Notes under the pieces: model-generated
Told to the model about the DNA's origin: nothing
Seen by the model: only the letters and a program-made list of their open reading frames with translations
Database searches by the model: none
Assembly (NCBI GenBank): GCA_017881915.1
Contig: JADGQK010000007.1
Location: 1-59,663 of the forward strand
Direction: 5' to 3'
DNA length: 59,663 nucleotides
DNA from: Chloroflexota bacterium
Lineage (GTDB): Bacteria; Chloroflexota; Limnocylindria; Limnocylindrales; CSP1-4
Program-made: the position numbers and the translations under genes
Part shown: piece after piece, positions 26,388 through 35,800 of the stretch
Layout: the number at the start of each line of letters is the position of its first letter
Numbering within the stretch: position 1 is the first letter of the stretch

Positions 26388-27857
26388 TCAGCCTGGCCCG
26401 CGGGGCCCGGCTCTGGGCGGACCCGCTCGCCCCCGGGTTTCGGCGTGCTCGAGGGCGGCCTGCTCGGCCTCGATCCACTCGGCGATCCGTCCGCGGAACC
26501 GATCCCAGCGACCGATGGCCCGACGCTTCTCGCGGGCCGGCAGGCGTCGGCCACCCCAGCGCGACAGCTGGTAGTCGGCTGCCAGCAGGTCGAGCTCGAG
26601 GCTCCCGGCGCCCTGCCGATGCAACCGCCGGGCGTGTGCGGCGGGCGTCTCGTCGTCGAGTCGGCGCACCGATGGGAGCGGCTCGAGCAGGCTCAGCGTT
26701 GCGAGGTAGGCGGCCTCGGCGCTCGCCGGCCGGCGGCCGGCGCGTCTCCCGCGCAGCCGGTTTCGCGCCCGCCGTAGCCAGCCCAGCCCCGGCCCGATGG
26801 GCTCGTACCCGACGTCTTCGCCGATGTCACCGGACCGGTCCGCCGGTGAACCGGCTCGGCGCCAGTTCCGGGCGAGGAGGAGGGCCAGCAGCCCGACCCC
26901 GACCAGGACGGCGACGACGATCACGACGCCGATCACGCCGTTCGAAGTCGTCGTCTCCCCGAAGGCGCGTGCTCCCGCCGCCGGGTTGCCGGGGTTGTTC
27001 TGGGCATGGAGCAGCTCGTACAGGATCACCCCGACCAGGACCAGGATGGCCACCCCGACCAGCCTTCTCGCCGCCGTTCGGGTGGGCTGGCGGGGCGACC
27101 TCCGGGGCATGATCAACCAGGTCACGAACAGGACGAAGAAGACGACCTCGGGGAAGCCGGCCAGGCCCAGGATCCCCGGCACCCCGCCGACCAGCTCGTT
27201 GGCGATCGGGACGGCCACGAGGGCCAGCAACAGGAGCAGCCCGGCCATCGCCATCAACCAGGCTCGGTTGCGCCACCACTGGATGCCGGCCGGGATCGAG
27301 ATCGCGTGGACGCGGCGCAGCCCGGCGGCTGCGACTCCGGCGGTTGCGAAGAGCAGCGTCGGACCGACGGCTGCCGCCCGGAACGCGGCGAGGCCGGCAT
27401 CGGGCAGCAGTCCGGCATAGAGCCAGGCAAAGGCCAGCCCGATCACGCCCCGAACGAACGGGCGGGTCGCCCGGTCCGGGTCGTCGAGCGTCGCGCCACC
27501 AAGCATCCCCCGGAACGCGGCAATACCCAGCAGCCAGCCACCAGGCTGCGCTCCGAACACCCCGCCCGGGTCGCCGGCCAGGAGGGCCCCGACGGCACCG
27601 GGGGCGATCAGCATGCCAACCACGCCGAGGCCGAGGCCGGCCACGGCGATGACCTTCCAGCGCCGATCGCCGAGACGTTCGAGCCACGGCCCGGCGAGCG
27701 CGCCGAGGAAGGCCACGCCGCCGAACACGGGCAGGCTGAGCGGCATCGGAGCCCGGCCGACCGTTTCGACCAACAGGTAGATCACCGAGATCCAGGCACC
27801 CTCGGCCAGTCCCACCAATACGGGCCCGAGGGCCTCAGCCCACCAGTTCGAGCGCAC
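26388..27857 (-). CDS. Membrane protein with C-terminal DUF4129 domain
   Basis: The 489-aa protein has about ten membrane helices and a cytosolic C-terminal region with a DUF4129-like segment (AYLATLSLLEPLP..RRLDDETPAAHARRL....AADYQLSRWGGR). The transglutaminase core usually found with this domain is not present. GTG 27857 has GGAGGA 6 nt upstream and overlaps the end of the DUF58 gene by 23 nt. It is the last gene of a MoxR/DUF58/DUF4129 operon, a widespread arrangement thought to assemble or activate envelope or metal-containing proteins; the client is unknown. Confidence 0.82.
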   Translation of the reverse strand: MRSNWWAEALGPVLVGLAEGAWISVIYLLVETVGRAPMPLSLPVFGGVAFLGALAGPWLERLGDRRWKVIAVAGLGLGVVGMLIAPGAVGALLAGDPGGVFGAQPGGWLLGIAAFRGMLGGATLDDPDRATRPFVRGVIGLAFAWLYAGLLPDAGLAAFRAAAVGPTLLFATAGVAAAGLRRVHAISIPAGIQWWRNRAWLMAMAGLLLLLALVAVPIANELVGGVPGILGLAGFPEVVFFVLFVTWLIMPRRSPRQPTRTAARRLVGVAILVLVGVILYELLHAQNNPGNPAAGARAFGETTTSNGVIGVVIVVAVLVGVGLLALLLARNWRRAGSPADRSGDIGEDVGYEPIGPGLGWLRRARNRLRGRRAGRRPASAEAAYLATLSLLEPLPSVRRLDDETPAAHARRLHRQGAGSLELDLLAADYQLSRWGGRRLPAREKRRAIGRWDRFRGRIAEWIEAEQAALEHAETRGRAGPPRAGPRGPG

Positions 27858-29223
27858 GACTCGTCCTCCAGCCGGCATCGAGGCGGACGGCCCTCGCCGG
27901 GATCCCGACCCGGCGGCTCTGTCGCGCATGCTCAGGGCCCGCCGAGCCCAGCGTCAGCAACTCGACCCCGAAGCCGCTCCGGGCGAGCTGCCGGGCAGCG
28001 GCCAGGCAGGGGCGCGGGTCGCGAGCCGTGACCACGACCAGCTGGGTGCCTGGTCGGACGAAGCGGGTCATCCCGCCGAGAAGCGCCGGGAACGGCGCCG
28101 AAGGAAACGAGCCGAGCCGGGCGAGGACGTCACCGATCCGGCCACTCTGGCCTGTCGCGGCGCTCGGCGCGGCAAAGGCGATTCGTCGCGCGCCGCCGGT
28201 GAATGACGCCGTAGCGAGCCCACAGGCAGCGCCGTCGGCCTCGAAGCGGCGGGCCAGTGAGGCGGCCACGATGCACAGTTCCTCGAACTGGTCCTCCTCG
28301 GTCCGCCGACTCCCGTCGTTTGCCCAGGGCCAGTCCCCAGCCCGCGTCTCGATGTCGAGGACGATGACAACATCCCGCTCCCGGGCCGGGTCAAAGCGCT
28401 TGACGACCGGTTGGCCGAGGCGGGCCGTTGCCCGCCAGTGGAGTCGCCGGACGGGATCTCCGGCCACATACGGCCGGACCCCGGCAAACCGGCTCGGGTC
28501 ATCGACCCGGCCCGATCGGGTTGGCCGCTCGCCGATCCAGTCGTGGCGTGCATCGAGGGCGGTCGTCGCAACGACCCGCGGCCGGACGACGAGGGTGACC
28601 GGGATCGAGCGATCCTCCTCGCCGATCGTCCGGCCGAAGAGGTCGCCCGCGGCCACGTGGACCCGATCGAACCGGTGCACCCCGCGATGGCCCGCCACGA
28701 ACCGGATCCGCCGGGTGATCCGCCGGTATGGGGCGAGCGTCCAGCCGTTGCTCAGCTCGGCTCGACCGGTGATCCGGATGCTCGTGCCCTCGAATTCGGC
28801 CGCCTCGGCCGGCGAGACGAGTTCGAGCTCGGTCGGCAGGGATTCGTCGACACGCAACCAGGGGACCGGTAGGGGATCGCGGTTGCGGACCGTCAGGATC
28901 AGTTCGACCGGATCGCCGCAGACAACCCGCTCGCGGTCGATTCGCCGGACGACGGTGATGCCGCGCAGGCCTCGATCAACGCTGATCCAGCGGAGCAACC
29001 CGAGGCCGGCGACCACCACTCCGATCGCCGCAATCGGGTAGCTGGCCGCCGCGCCGCCGATCAGGGCGAGGAGCGCCCCGCCGATGAGCCAGGCGTGGCG
29101 TCCGTCACCCGCGTCGCGGGTGATCGTGGCGGCCTCGAGGTCCGGCTCGTCGCGTTCATCCTCGGGCGCCTCCGTTGCCCGCGCTCCGGTCGGCCCGGGG
29201 CCGCCCGGCCTCGGTTCGATCAA
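27835..29223 (-). CDS. DUF58 domain protein
   Basis: The 462-aa protein has a cytosolic N-terminus, two membrane helices (about 45-85), a beta-rich domain and the DUF58 core with the signature FAGVRPYVAGDPVRRLHWRATAR followed by VVIVLDIE, the start of a von Willebrand A-like fold. TTG 29223 overlaps the moxR stop (TTGA). DUF58 proteins are usual partners of MoxR AAA+ ATPases. No full MIDAS motif is obvious. Confidence 0.9.
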   Translation of the reverse strand: MIEPRPGGPGPTGARATEAPEDERDEPDLEAATITRDAGDGRHAWLIGGALLALIGGAAASYPIAAIGVVVAGLGLLRWISVDRGLRGITVVRRIDRERVVCGDPVELILTVRNRDPLPVPWLRVDESLPTELELVSPAEAAEFEGTSIRITGRAELSNGWTLAPYRRITRRIRFVAGHRGVHRFDRVHVAAGDLFGRTIGEEDRSIPVTLVVRPRVVATTALDARHDWIGERPTRSGRVDDPSRFAGVRPYVAGDPVRRLHWRATARLGQPVVKRFDPARERDVVIVLDIETRAGDWPWANDGSRRTEEDQFEELCIVAASLARRFEADGAACGLATASFTGGARRIAFAAPSAATGQSGRIGDVLARLGSFPSAPFPALLGGMTRFVRPGTQLVVVTARDPRPCLAAARQLARSGFGVELLTLGSAGPEHARQSRRVGIPARAVRLDAGWRTSRALELVG

Positions 29224-30248
29224 CCCTGGCGGTCCGCGGCGGGGCTGCCGGCCGGACCGACTGGAACCGGCACCCCGGCGAGAGCCTCGGCGAAGGCCCG
29301 CTCCAGGGTCAGGCCATGGAGCGACGAGTCAACGCTCAGCCGCAGCCGGTGGACGAGAACCGCCGGTGCCATCGAGCGGATGTCGTCGGGCAGGACGAAA
29401 TCCCGGCCATCGAGCAGGGCCCGTGCCTGGGCGGCCCGGAACAGGGCGACGCTGGCCCGGGGACTCGCCCCAAGCTCGATGTCGGGGCGTTCGCGGGTGG
29501 CGCCGACGATCGCCACGAGATGATCGGTCAGCTCGGCGCTGACGTGAATCTGCCGGGCGGCCTCGCGCAGGCCGAGCAACGACGCCCTGTCGAGCACCGG
29601 CCGGATCCGCTCGAGCGGGTCGCGCTCGGCCAGGTAACGACCCGCGATCCGGGCCTCGGATGCCCGGTCCGGATAGCCGATCCGGATGCGCACGAGGAAG
29701 CGATCGAGCTGCGCCTCGGGCAAGCTGAAGGTGCCCTCGTACTCGATTGGGTTCTGTGTTGCCAGGACGATGAACGGATCAGGCAGAGGTCGAGTCTCAC
29801 CTTCGATCGAGACCTGGCGCTCCTGCATCGCCTCGAGCAGGGCCGACTGGGTGCGCGGCGTGGCCCGGTTGACCTCGTCGACGAGGAGCACGTTGGTGAA
29901 GACGGGCCCAGGCACGAACTTGAGGCTCAGGCCACCTTCGGTGAGCGAGGCCGACGGTGCCAGGATGCTCGTCCCGGTCACGTCCGAAGGCAGCAGGTCG
30001 GGCGTTCCCTGGACCCGCCCGAAGTCGAGATCGAGCGCGCGGGCGAAGGCGCGGGCAAGGAGGGTCTTGCCGACCCCGGGCACATCCTCGATGAGGGCGT
30101 GGCCTTCGGCCAACAGGGCCACTGCGAGGAGGCGCAGCGGCTCATCGCCGCCGACCACGGCCTCGGCGACCGCAGCGCGCAGGCTGCGCCAGGCTCGAGC
30201 GCCATCGGCCGCCGTTAGCGTCGGCGAAAACACGGAATCCGCGGTCAT
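29220..30248 (-). CDS. moxR: MoxR-family AAA+ ATPase
   Basis: The 342-aa ATPase has Walker A EDVPGVGKTLLARA, Walker B NVLLVDEVNRA, sensor I ATQNPIEYEGT, an arginine-finger region (QLDRFLVRIRIGYP) and the C-terminal lid, all typical of MoxR. It probably acts as a chaperone for the DUF58 and DUF4129 proteins encoded next. ATG 30248 lies 6 nt after a TAGGAT -10 box, consistent with a leaderless operon mRNA. Confidence 0.95.
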   Translation of the reverse strand: MTADSVFSPTLTAADGARAWRSLRAAVAEAVVGGDEPLRLLAVALLAEGHALIEDVPGVGKTLLARAFARALDLDFGRVQGTPDLLPSDVTGTSILAPSASLTEGGLSLKFVPGPVFTNVLLVDEVNRATPRTQSALLEAMQERQVSIEGETRPLPDPFIVLATQNPIEYEGTFSLPEAQLDRFLVRIRIGYPDRASEARIAGRYLAERDPLERIRPVLDRASLLGLREAARQIHVSAELTDHLVAIVGATRERPDIELGASPRASVALFRAAQARALLDGRDFVLPDDIRSMAPAVLVHRLRLSVDSSLHGLTLERAFAEALAGVPVPVGPAGSPAADRQG

Positions 30249-30254
30249 TCGCGG

Positions 30255-30279
30255 ATCCTACGCCGCGGGGTGGCACAAT
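30255..30279. promoter_or_regulatory. Divergent -10 boxes of moxR and methylase-like gene
   Basis: The 37-bp divergent gap has TAGGAT (complement of 30255-30260) 6 nt before the moxR ATG and CACAAT (30274-30279) 6 nt before ATG 30286. Both transcripts would be leaderless and their promoters must overlap back to back. Confidence 0.55.
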
Positions 30280-30285
30280 TGCGCC

Positions 30286-33171
30286 ATGGCCGCCCGTGAT
30301 CCATTCCTGCGCAGCGACCCAGGCTGGTCGCTGCCCGCGTTCAGTCGGCTGGCGCCGCCGTTGCCGCCGGAGCTTGTCGCCGCCCGGATCGAGGCGAACA
30401 GCCGGCCGGGCGACGTCGTCGTCGATCTCCATGGTCGGGGCGGCTGGATTGCCCGGACCGCGGTCGACCGCCAGCGCCGCGCTGCCAGCCTCGAGACGAG
30501 CCCGCTCACCCGGCTGCTGGCCGAGGTCGTCCTGCGGCCGCCCGACGTGCGCCATCTCGATGCGGCGTTCCAGGCGATCGCCGCGGCGCCCCGTGAGCAG
30601 TCGGCGCTCAAGGTCTGGCTCGGCGAACGTTATGCGAGCCGCTGCCTGACCTGCGGCCGGGCTGTCACCCTGGAGGAAGTCGTCTGGGAGTCGAATAACG
30701 ACGAGCCGTCGCGCCCCATCACCAAGCAGTACCGCTGCATTGTCTGTCGCGACCAGCTCGGAGGCGGAGAGCAGCGCCACGGTCCGGTCGATGAAGTGGA
30801 CGTGGCCCGGACCGCCGAGATCGCCGCCGACATCCCGGCCCGGCGGATGCTGCGCGAGCGGTTTCCCTATCCCGAGGGAGAGTCCGGGATCGTCGACTCG
30901 GTCCTCGACCTGCACACGCCACGCCAGCTTCTCGGCCTGCACGCGATCCTGGAGCGGATCGAGACGGACCTGCGTGCGCCGGCTGTCGAGGCGGCGATGC
31001 GCCTGGCTCTCCTCCATGCGATCCTGCCCGCGTCCCGCCTGAACGGCTACCCGGGCCGGATCTCGACACTCAGGATCAGCCACGGCCGGGTCAAGCTGCC
31101 CGGCGGCGGCCAGTGGCGTGAGCGCAATCCGTGGCTCGCCTTCGAGGATGCCTACCGGCTCGTCCGGGGGTTCGTCCAGCGCCTCGAGGGGGCTCCGCTC
31201 GGTCCGATGCAGGCGCGCTTCGGCGAGGACTTCCAGGCGCTCGCCGAAGGGACCGGCAATGTGGTCCTGCGGCTGGGCACGCCGTCTACGTTTCGGGCGC
31301 TGGCAGCCGAGGCCGAGGCGCTTGGCCGGGCCCCCGATCGACCGCGGATCCGGCTTGTTCTGGGTCAGCCTCCGCTGCGGCCGAACCAGGAGCGGCTCTC
31401 GTTCGCCTACGTCGGGACGGCCTGGGTACTCGGTCGGGAGGCGGCCTCGCTCGTCCCGATCGAGGCGCTGCTCGGCTCGACCGCGCGCGTTCCGTGGGGC
31501 TGGCAGTCGGCCCAGATCCGGCGCGCGTACGAAGCCGCCGCCCCGATCCTGGCGCGCGACGCCCGGGCGATCCTCATCCTCGAGCCGGGCGGCCCTGAAG
31601 GGCTGCTCGCCGCCGTCCTCGGCGGGGTCGGCGCCGGGTACCGCCTCGTGGCGGCCCGTCTGGCGGAACCCGGCGAGGAAACCGGCGGGATCGTCGAGTT
31701 CGTGCCGCCGGGGGCCGCGATCCCGGTCGGCCCGCGGACCCGCGCCAATATCTCGCTGCCGGCCGTGCCCGGTGGTCCCGGAGATCCGGACATGGTTCCG
31801 GGCCGTGGCCTGTTTGCGCCCCCGGAGCGCTTTGATCGAGGCCGGTTCTCAGAGGCGGACGTGGCCCGGACGGTGACCGAAACGGCCGTCGCGATCCTCC
31901 AGGCCCGCGGCGAACCGGCGCGCACTGAGCGCCTGCTGGGTGAGATCCTGGTCGGACTGGATCGGGCGGGCCACCTGCGCCGGCTTGTCGCCCCCGAATT
32001 CGACGGTGGGTCGAAGGCGAGCGATCCGGCCGTCAGCGGGCCAGGCGAGGAACGGGTCGGCGAGGATCGCAGCCGTGACGGTCGCCCGACCGTTGATCGG
32101 CCGGGGCGCGTTTCGGGGCGAGGGACGGATCACCTCGATGGCAGTCCCGAGCGGCCGCTAAGCGGAGACGATGGCGAGCCGGCGGCGCGCCATTCGCCGC
32201 GCATTGGGCCGGGCTCCTTGCGCGGTTCGCCTGCGCCGGCCGGCTCCGAATCGGTCCGCGCCCCGGAAGTCGTCGTCGCCGCCGATCGCGTCGAACGCCT
32301 CTTGGCCCTCGTCCGGGCGGAGCTGGCCCGACCGGACCATCGCCGGCTCAAGGAGATCGAACCCGATCGCTGGTGGCTGACCGACCGGGATGATGTTGCC
32401 GCAGCAGCGCTGCCCCTCGCCGACCGGGTCGAATGGTCGGTGTTCAGCCTCCTGTCGACCGCCGGCCGGCTGTCCGAGGGTGCCTTCAACGAGCGGATCG
32501 CCGGCCTGTTCACCGGCCATGACCTGCCCGACGAGGCGCTCGTTGGCGCTTGCCTCGAGAGCTACCGCAGCCTGGCCAGCACGCCCGACCGGGTCCTCAC
32601 CTCGGACGATCTCCTGGGTCGCTCACAGGAGCACAGCGAGCTGATTGCCCTGCTGGCCAACCTTGGTCATCAGCTCGGCCTGCGCGTCTGGATCTCGAGC
32701 CGCGAGCAGGCCCACCGCCTCGGCCGGCGCAACCTCGCCGGGTGGCTCGACGACTCGGAGTTCCGATCCGGACCACCCCACGTCGGGCGGGCCCGTTCCG
32801 AGCTGATCGACCAGGTTGACGTGACCTGGCACTTCCGCGCCCGTTTGACCATGCTCTTCGAAGTGGAGTGGACGGCGATGCTGGGCGAGCCGCTCCTCCG
32901 CCGCGGCGGCCAGATCCCGGCCGACCCCGACCTGGTCCGCTTCCTGGTCGTCGCCCCGGAGAGGACCGAGCTGATCCGCTACAAGCTCGAGCGCTCGCCC
33001 CTGCTCCGTTCGGCGCTCGAAGCCGGCAACTGGCACATCCTCAAGGCGAACCACCTCCGGACGTTCGCCGAGCGCGATCAACCGCTGCTGGCCGATCTCG
33101 AGCCATTCCTGGGTCTGGACCCGGCCGTCGAGCGCCAGGCGGGCGAGCAGACGACGCTCTTCAGCGGGTGA
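30286..33171 (+). CDS. Degenerate Zn-ribbon DNA methylase-like protein with nuclease-like C-terminus
   Basis: The 961-aa protein resembles Zn-ribbon adenine-specific DNA methylases over residues 1-560. It has a SAM-site remnant (VVVDLHGRGGW), a zinc ribbon Cys120-X2-Cys123 and Cys151-X2-Cys154, and a segment aligning with the DPPY catalytic loop that reads GQPPL (360-364). Loss of the Asp and Tyr and the altered SAM loop suggest it does not methylate. A low-complexity linker (about 580-660, rich in Gly/Asp/Arg) leads to a C-terminal region with a helical winged-helix-like part and an Asp845...FEVE (Glu859, Glu861) segment reminiscent of PD-(D/E)XK folds; the usual Lys is not apparent. ATG 30286 is supported by a -10 box 6 nt upstream. 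Function is unknown; DNA binding is the fair inference. Confidence 0.65.
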   Translation: MAARDPFLRSDPGWSLPAFSRLAPPLPPELVAARIEANSRPGDVVVDLHGRGGWIARTAVDRQRRAASLETSPLTRLLAEVVLRPPDVRHLDAAFQAIAAAPREQSALKVWLGERYASRCLTCGRAVTLEEVVWESNNDEPSRPITKQYRCIVCRDQLGGGEQRHGPVDEVDVARTAEIAADIPARRMLRERFPYPEGESGIVDSVLDLHTPRQLLGLHAILERIETDLRAPAVEAAMRLALLHAILPASRLNGYPGRISTLRISHGRVKLPGGGQWRERNPWLAFEDAYRLVRGFVQRLEGAPLGPMQARFGEDFQALAEGTGNVVLRLGTPSTFRALAAEAEALGRAPDRPRIRLVLGQPPLRPNQERLSFAYVGTAWVLGREAASLVPIEALLGSTARVPWGWQSAQIRRAYEAAAPILARDARAILILEPGGPEGLLAAVLGGVGAGYRLVAARLAEPGEETGGIVEFVPPGAAIPVGPRTRANISLPAVPGGPGDPDMVPGRGLFAPPERFDRGRFSEADVARTVTETAVAILQARGEPARTERLLGEILVGLDRAGHLRRLVAPEFDGGSKASDPAVSGPGEERVGEDRSRDGRPTVDRPGRVSGRGTDHLDGSPERPLSGDDGEPAARHSPRIGPGSLRGSPAPAGSESVRAPEVVVAADRVERLLALVRAELARPDHRRLKEIEPDRWWLTDRDDVAAAALPLADRVEWSVFSLLSTAGRLSEGAFNERIAGLFTGHDLPDEALVGACLESYRSLASTPDRVLTSDDLLGRSQEHSELIALLANLGHQLGLRVWISSREQAHRLGRRNLAGWLDDSEFRSGPPHVGRARSELIDQVDVTWHFRARLTMLFEVEWTAMLGEPLLRRGGQIPADPDLVRFLVVAPERTELIRYKLERSPLLRSALEAGNWHILKANHLRTFAERDQPLLADLEPFLGLDPAVERQAGEQTTLFSG

Positions 33172-33282
33172 CGAGCCGGCCGGTCACCGGATCGGCGCCT
33201 GAGGCGGATCCGTTACGCTATCAGCCACTCTTGTTCGGCCCCCCGAACGCCGCTCTCCTGCGGCTGCGCCATGGAGGCACTC

Positions 33283-34965
33283 GTGATCAGGTTTGACCCA
33301 TCCAGCCCCGTCAACCTGCTGGCCGATCGGTTCTGGGAAGCGATCCTCGAACAGAGCCCCACAACAGCCACGATGTACGGCGACGAGCGCTTCGACGATC
33401 GTCTCGAGGACCCCAGCGCGGTCGGTCGGGCGCGCGCCCGCGGGCTGGCCGAGTCCACCCTGCGTGCAGCGCTGGCGATCGACGCCGGCGACCAGCCGCT
33501 CGAGGATCGAATCACCCTGGACATGGTCCGGGTCGTGTGTGAGCTCCAGATCGAGCAGGATGACCAGCGAGTCGACCTCCTCCGGCCGATCGACCAGATG
33601 GGCGGCCCGCAGACGCTCCTGCCGACGATCGCCACCTTCCAGCTGGCCGACACCCCCGAGCGTCTCGAGCGGTTCCTCGCCCGGCTGCGGGCCTATCCGG
33701 CCTACATGGCGGCCAACATCGAGCTGCTCCAGGAGGGCCTTGCGACCGGCCTGACGGCGCCCCGGATCGTGACCGAGCGAACGATCGCCCAGCTCGAGCG
33801 ATTGCTCCAGACCCCGGCCGAGGATTCGGTCGTGGTCAAGATGGCCAGGGTCGCCAACGAAGCCGATCGGGTCCGCGTCCTGGCTGTCGTCCGGGACGAG
33901 GTGATCCCCGCCGACCAGGCCTTCCTCGAGGCGCTCCGCGGCCCGTACCTGGCTGCCAGCCGTAAGGATCCGGGCCTGTGGTCGGCGCCCAACGGCGACG
34001 CCCTCTACCGGACCCAGGTGCTGGCCTGGACCACCCTGCCCCTCGAACCGTCTGATCTCCACCGGATCGGCCTGGAGGAGCTCGAGCAGATCGAGACCCA
34101 GCGCAAGGTGATCGCCCGGACGCAGGGCTTCGGCGACGACACCGCTGCATATCGGGCTCACCTTGCGGCGGATCCGGCCAACACCCCGCATACGCCCGAG
34201 GAGCTGCTTGGTCGCGCCCGTGAGGACATCGACCGGGCGATGGCAGTTGCGCCGCGCTACTTCGGCACGCTGCCCCGGGCTGGCTGCGAGGTCCGGGCCG
34301 TGGAGGAGTACAAGGAGAAGGACAGCCCCTTTGCCTACTACTTCCCGCCCACGGCCGATGGGTCGCGGTCGGGAGTCTATTACGCCAACACCTACGACCT
34401 GGCCTCGCGGTCCTATTCCAAGCTGGCCAGCACCACCTACCACGAGGCCGTCCCGGGCCACCACTTCCAGATCGCCCTGGAGATGGAGAACGAGCAGCTG
34501 AGCACGTTCCGGCGGCTCGGTTCGCGCCTCGTCGGAGGTGCCTATGTCGAGGGCTGGGGCCTTTATTCCGAGCACCTTGCCGACGAGATCGGCCTCTTCC
34601 GGAACGAGGCCGAGCGCTTCGGGATGCTCGACGCGATGGCCTGGCGGGCGGCCCGCCTCGTGGTCGACACCGGACTGCATGCCCTGCGCTGGCCGCGCCA
34701 ACGCTCAATCGACTTCCTGCGCGATGCCGGGCTGAGCGAAACGGACGCCGTGATCGAAACCGACCGGTACATCTGCTGGCCGGGCCAGGCCCTGACCTAC
34801 AAGGTCGGCCAGCGCGAGATCGAACGCCTGCGAGCCGAGATCGAGGCGCGCGATGGCTCGTCGTTCGATCTGCGTGCCTTCCACGATGCGGTCCTCGGCC
34901 ACGGCTCGCTGCCGCTGGCCACGCTCGCGCGCGAGCTCCCGACCTGGGTGGCGACGCCGGCCTGA
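33283..34965 (+). CDS. DUF885 family zinc-peptidase-like protein
   Basis: The 560-aa protein belongs to the DUF885 group of presumed metallopeptidases. His387-Glu388 and His393-His394 (HEAVPGHHFQ) form the zinc-binding helix, and GAYVEGWGLYSE and the C-terminal WPGQALTYKVG segment are family signatures. No signal peptide is seen, so it is probably cytosolic. GTG 33283 is preferred because GGAGG lies 5 nt upstream (33273-33277); ATG 33271 overlaps that site. Substrate is unknown; the family is often annotated as oligopeptidase or carboxypeptidase-like. Confidence 0.88.
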   Translation: MIRFDPSSPVNLLADRFWEAILEQSPTTATMYGDERFDDRLEDPSAVGRARARGLAESTLRAALAIDAGDQPLEDRITLDMVRVVCELQIEQDDQRVDLLRPIDQMGGPQTLLPTIATFQLADTPERLERFLARLRAYPAYMAANIELLQEGLATGLTAPRIVTERTIAQLERLLQTPAEDSVVVKMARVANEADRVRVLAVVRDEVIPADQAFLEALRGPYLAASRKDPGLWSAPNGDALYRTQVLAWTTLPLEPSDLHRIGLEELEQIETQRKVIARTQGFGDDTAAYRAHLAADPANTPHTPEELLGRAREDIDRAMAVAPRYFGTLPRAGCEVRAVEEYKEKDSPFAYYFPPTADGSRSGVYYANTYDLASRSYSKLASTTYHEAVPGHHFQIALEMENEQLSTFRRLGSRLVGGAYVEGWGLYSEHLADEIGLFRNEAERFGMLDAMAWRAARLVVDTGLHALRWPRQRSIDFLRDAGLSETDAVIETDRYICWPGQALTYKVGQREIERLRAEIEARDGSSFDLRAFHDAVLGHGSLPLATLARELPTWVATPA

Positions 34966-34998
34966 TTCGAACCTTGGCCCGTGCCGCCGGGCCGGAGT

Positions 34999-35664
34999 TC
35001 AGCGGCTCCCGGCTCCCAGGCGCGCGGCCAGGGCCGGGCGGCCGGCTCGCTCGGCCAGGTCGGCCGGCGTGAGGATGTCGTCGGTCAGGGCGTCGCGCCG
35101 CGCGCCGCGCTGGACCAGCAGCTCGGCCAGGTCGTCGAGCCCGTTTGCGGCCGCTTCGTGGAGCGGGGTGATGCCGCCATCCTGGGCCGCATTGACGTCG
35201 GCGCTGCGTTCGACGAGGAGCCGGGCGAGGGCGTCATGGCTTGCCGCGATCGCACTATGGAGCGGCTGGACCCGCAGGGCGCCCGATGACCAGGCGTTCG
35301 GGTCGGCATGCCGGTCGAGGAGCTCCTCGGCGGCCCGCAGGCGCCCGAAGAAGGCGGCCAGGTGGAGCGCAGTGAAACCGTCGCCGGAGCGCTCGTCGAT
35401 CGGGCCGGCGTCGGGCTCGTCGAGGAGCGCCGAGAGTCGGCCGAGATCGCCCACGATCGCCGCCTCGAACCGGTCGAGCTCCGGCCCGGCGGCGAGGATG
35501 CGTTCGAGGATCGCCGGCTGCTGGTGGTAGGCGGCGACGGTGACGGCGGTCATCCCGTCGGCGTCGCTCGCGCCGGCCAGGTACGGCCGGGCGGTGAGCA
35601 GCCGGTCGAGCGCGGCGGCATCGCCCGAGCGGATCGCGCCAAACAGGTCGTCACTGGCGGTCAT
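34999..35664 (-). CDS. Ankyrin-repeat protein
   Basis: The 221-aa protein is made almost wholly of ankyrin repeats, six or so units with DGFTALHLAAFFGRLRAAEELL and GITPLHEAAANGLDDLAELLV being the clearest. It is soluble and probably binds protein partners; the partner is unknown. ATG 35664 lies 6 nt after TACCGT (complement of 35671-35676), the leaderless pattern. The longer open frame upstream overlaps the GNAT gene and has no homology. Confidence 0.88.
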   Translation of the reverse strand: MTASDDLFGAIRSGDAAALDRLLTARPYLAGASDADGMTAVTVAAYHQQPAILERILAAGPELDRFEAAIVGDLGRLSALLDEPDAGPIDERSGDGFTALHLAAFFGRLRAAEELLDRHADPNAWSSGALRVQPLHSAIAASHDALARLLVERSADVNAAQDGGITPLHEAAANGLDDLAELLVQRGARRDALTDDILTPADLAERAGRPALAARLGAGSR

Positions 35665-35670
35665 CCCCGA

Positions 35671-35676
35671 ACGGTA
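35671..35676 (-). promoter_or_regulatory. -10 box of leaderless ankyrin gene
   Basis: The complement reads TACCGT and ends 6 nt before ATG 35664. Confidence 0.5.
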
Positions 35677-35800
35677 GCAGCGACAGGTACTGCGGTCGTG
35701 GTCGAGGCCGCTCCCGGGACCAGGCCGCTCCCGGCCCGGCGCCGCAGGCAGCGCCGGAGGCTTGACGCCCGAGGCTGCAGCCGCCAGCGTTCCGGGGGCA

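Noticed and set aside
34966-34998. tRNA T-arm-like GATTCGAACC after the DUF885 gene
   Set aside because: The flanking bases do not form the T stem, and no anticodon or acceptor arm can be built around it.
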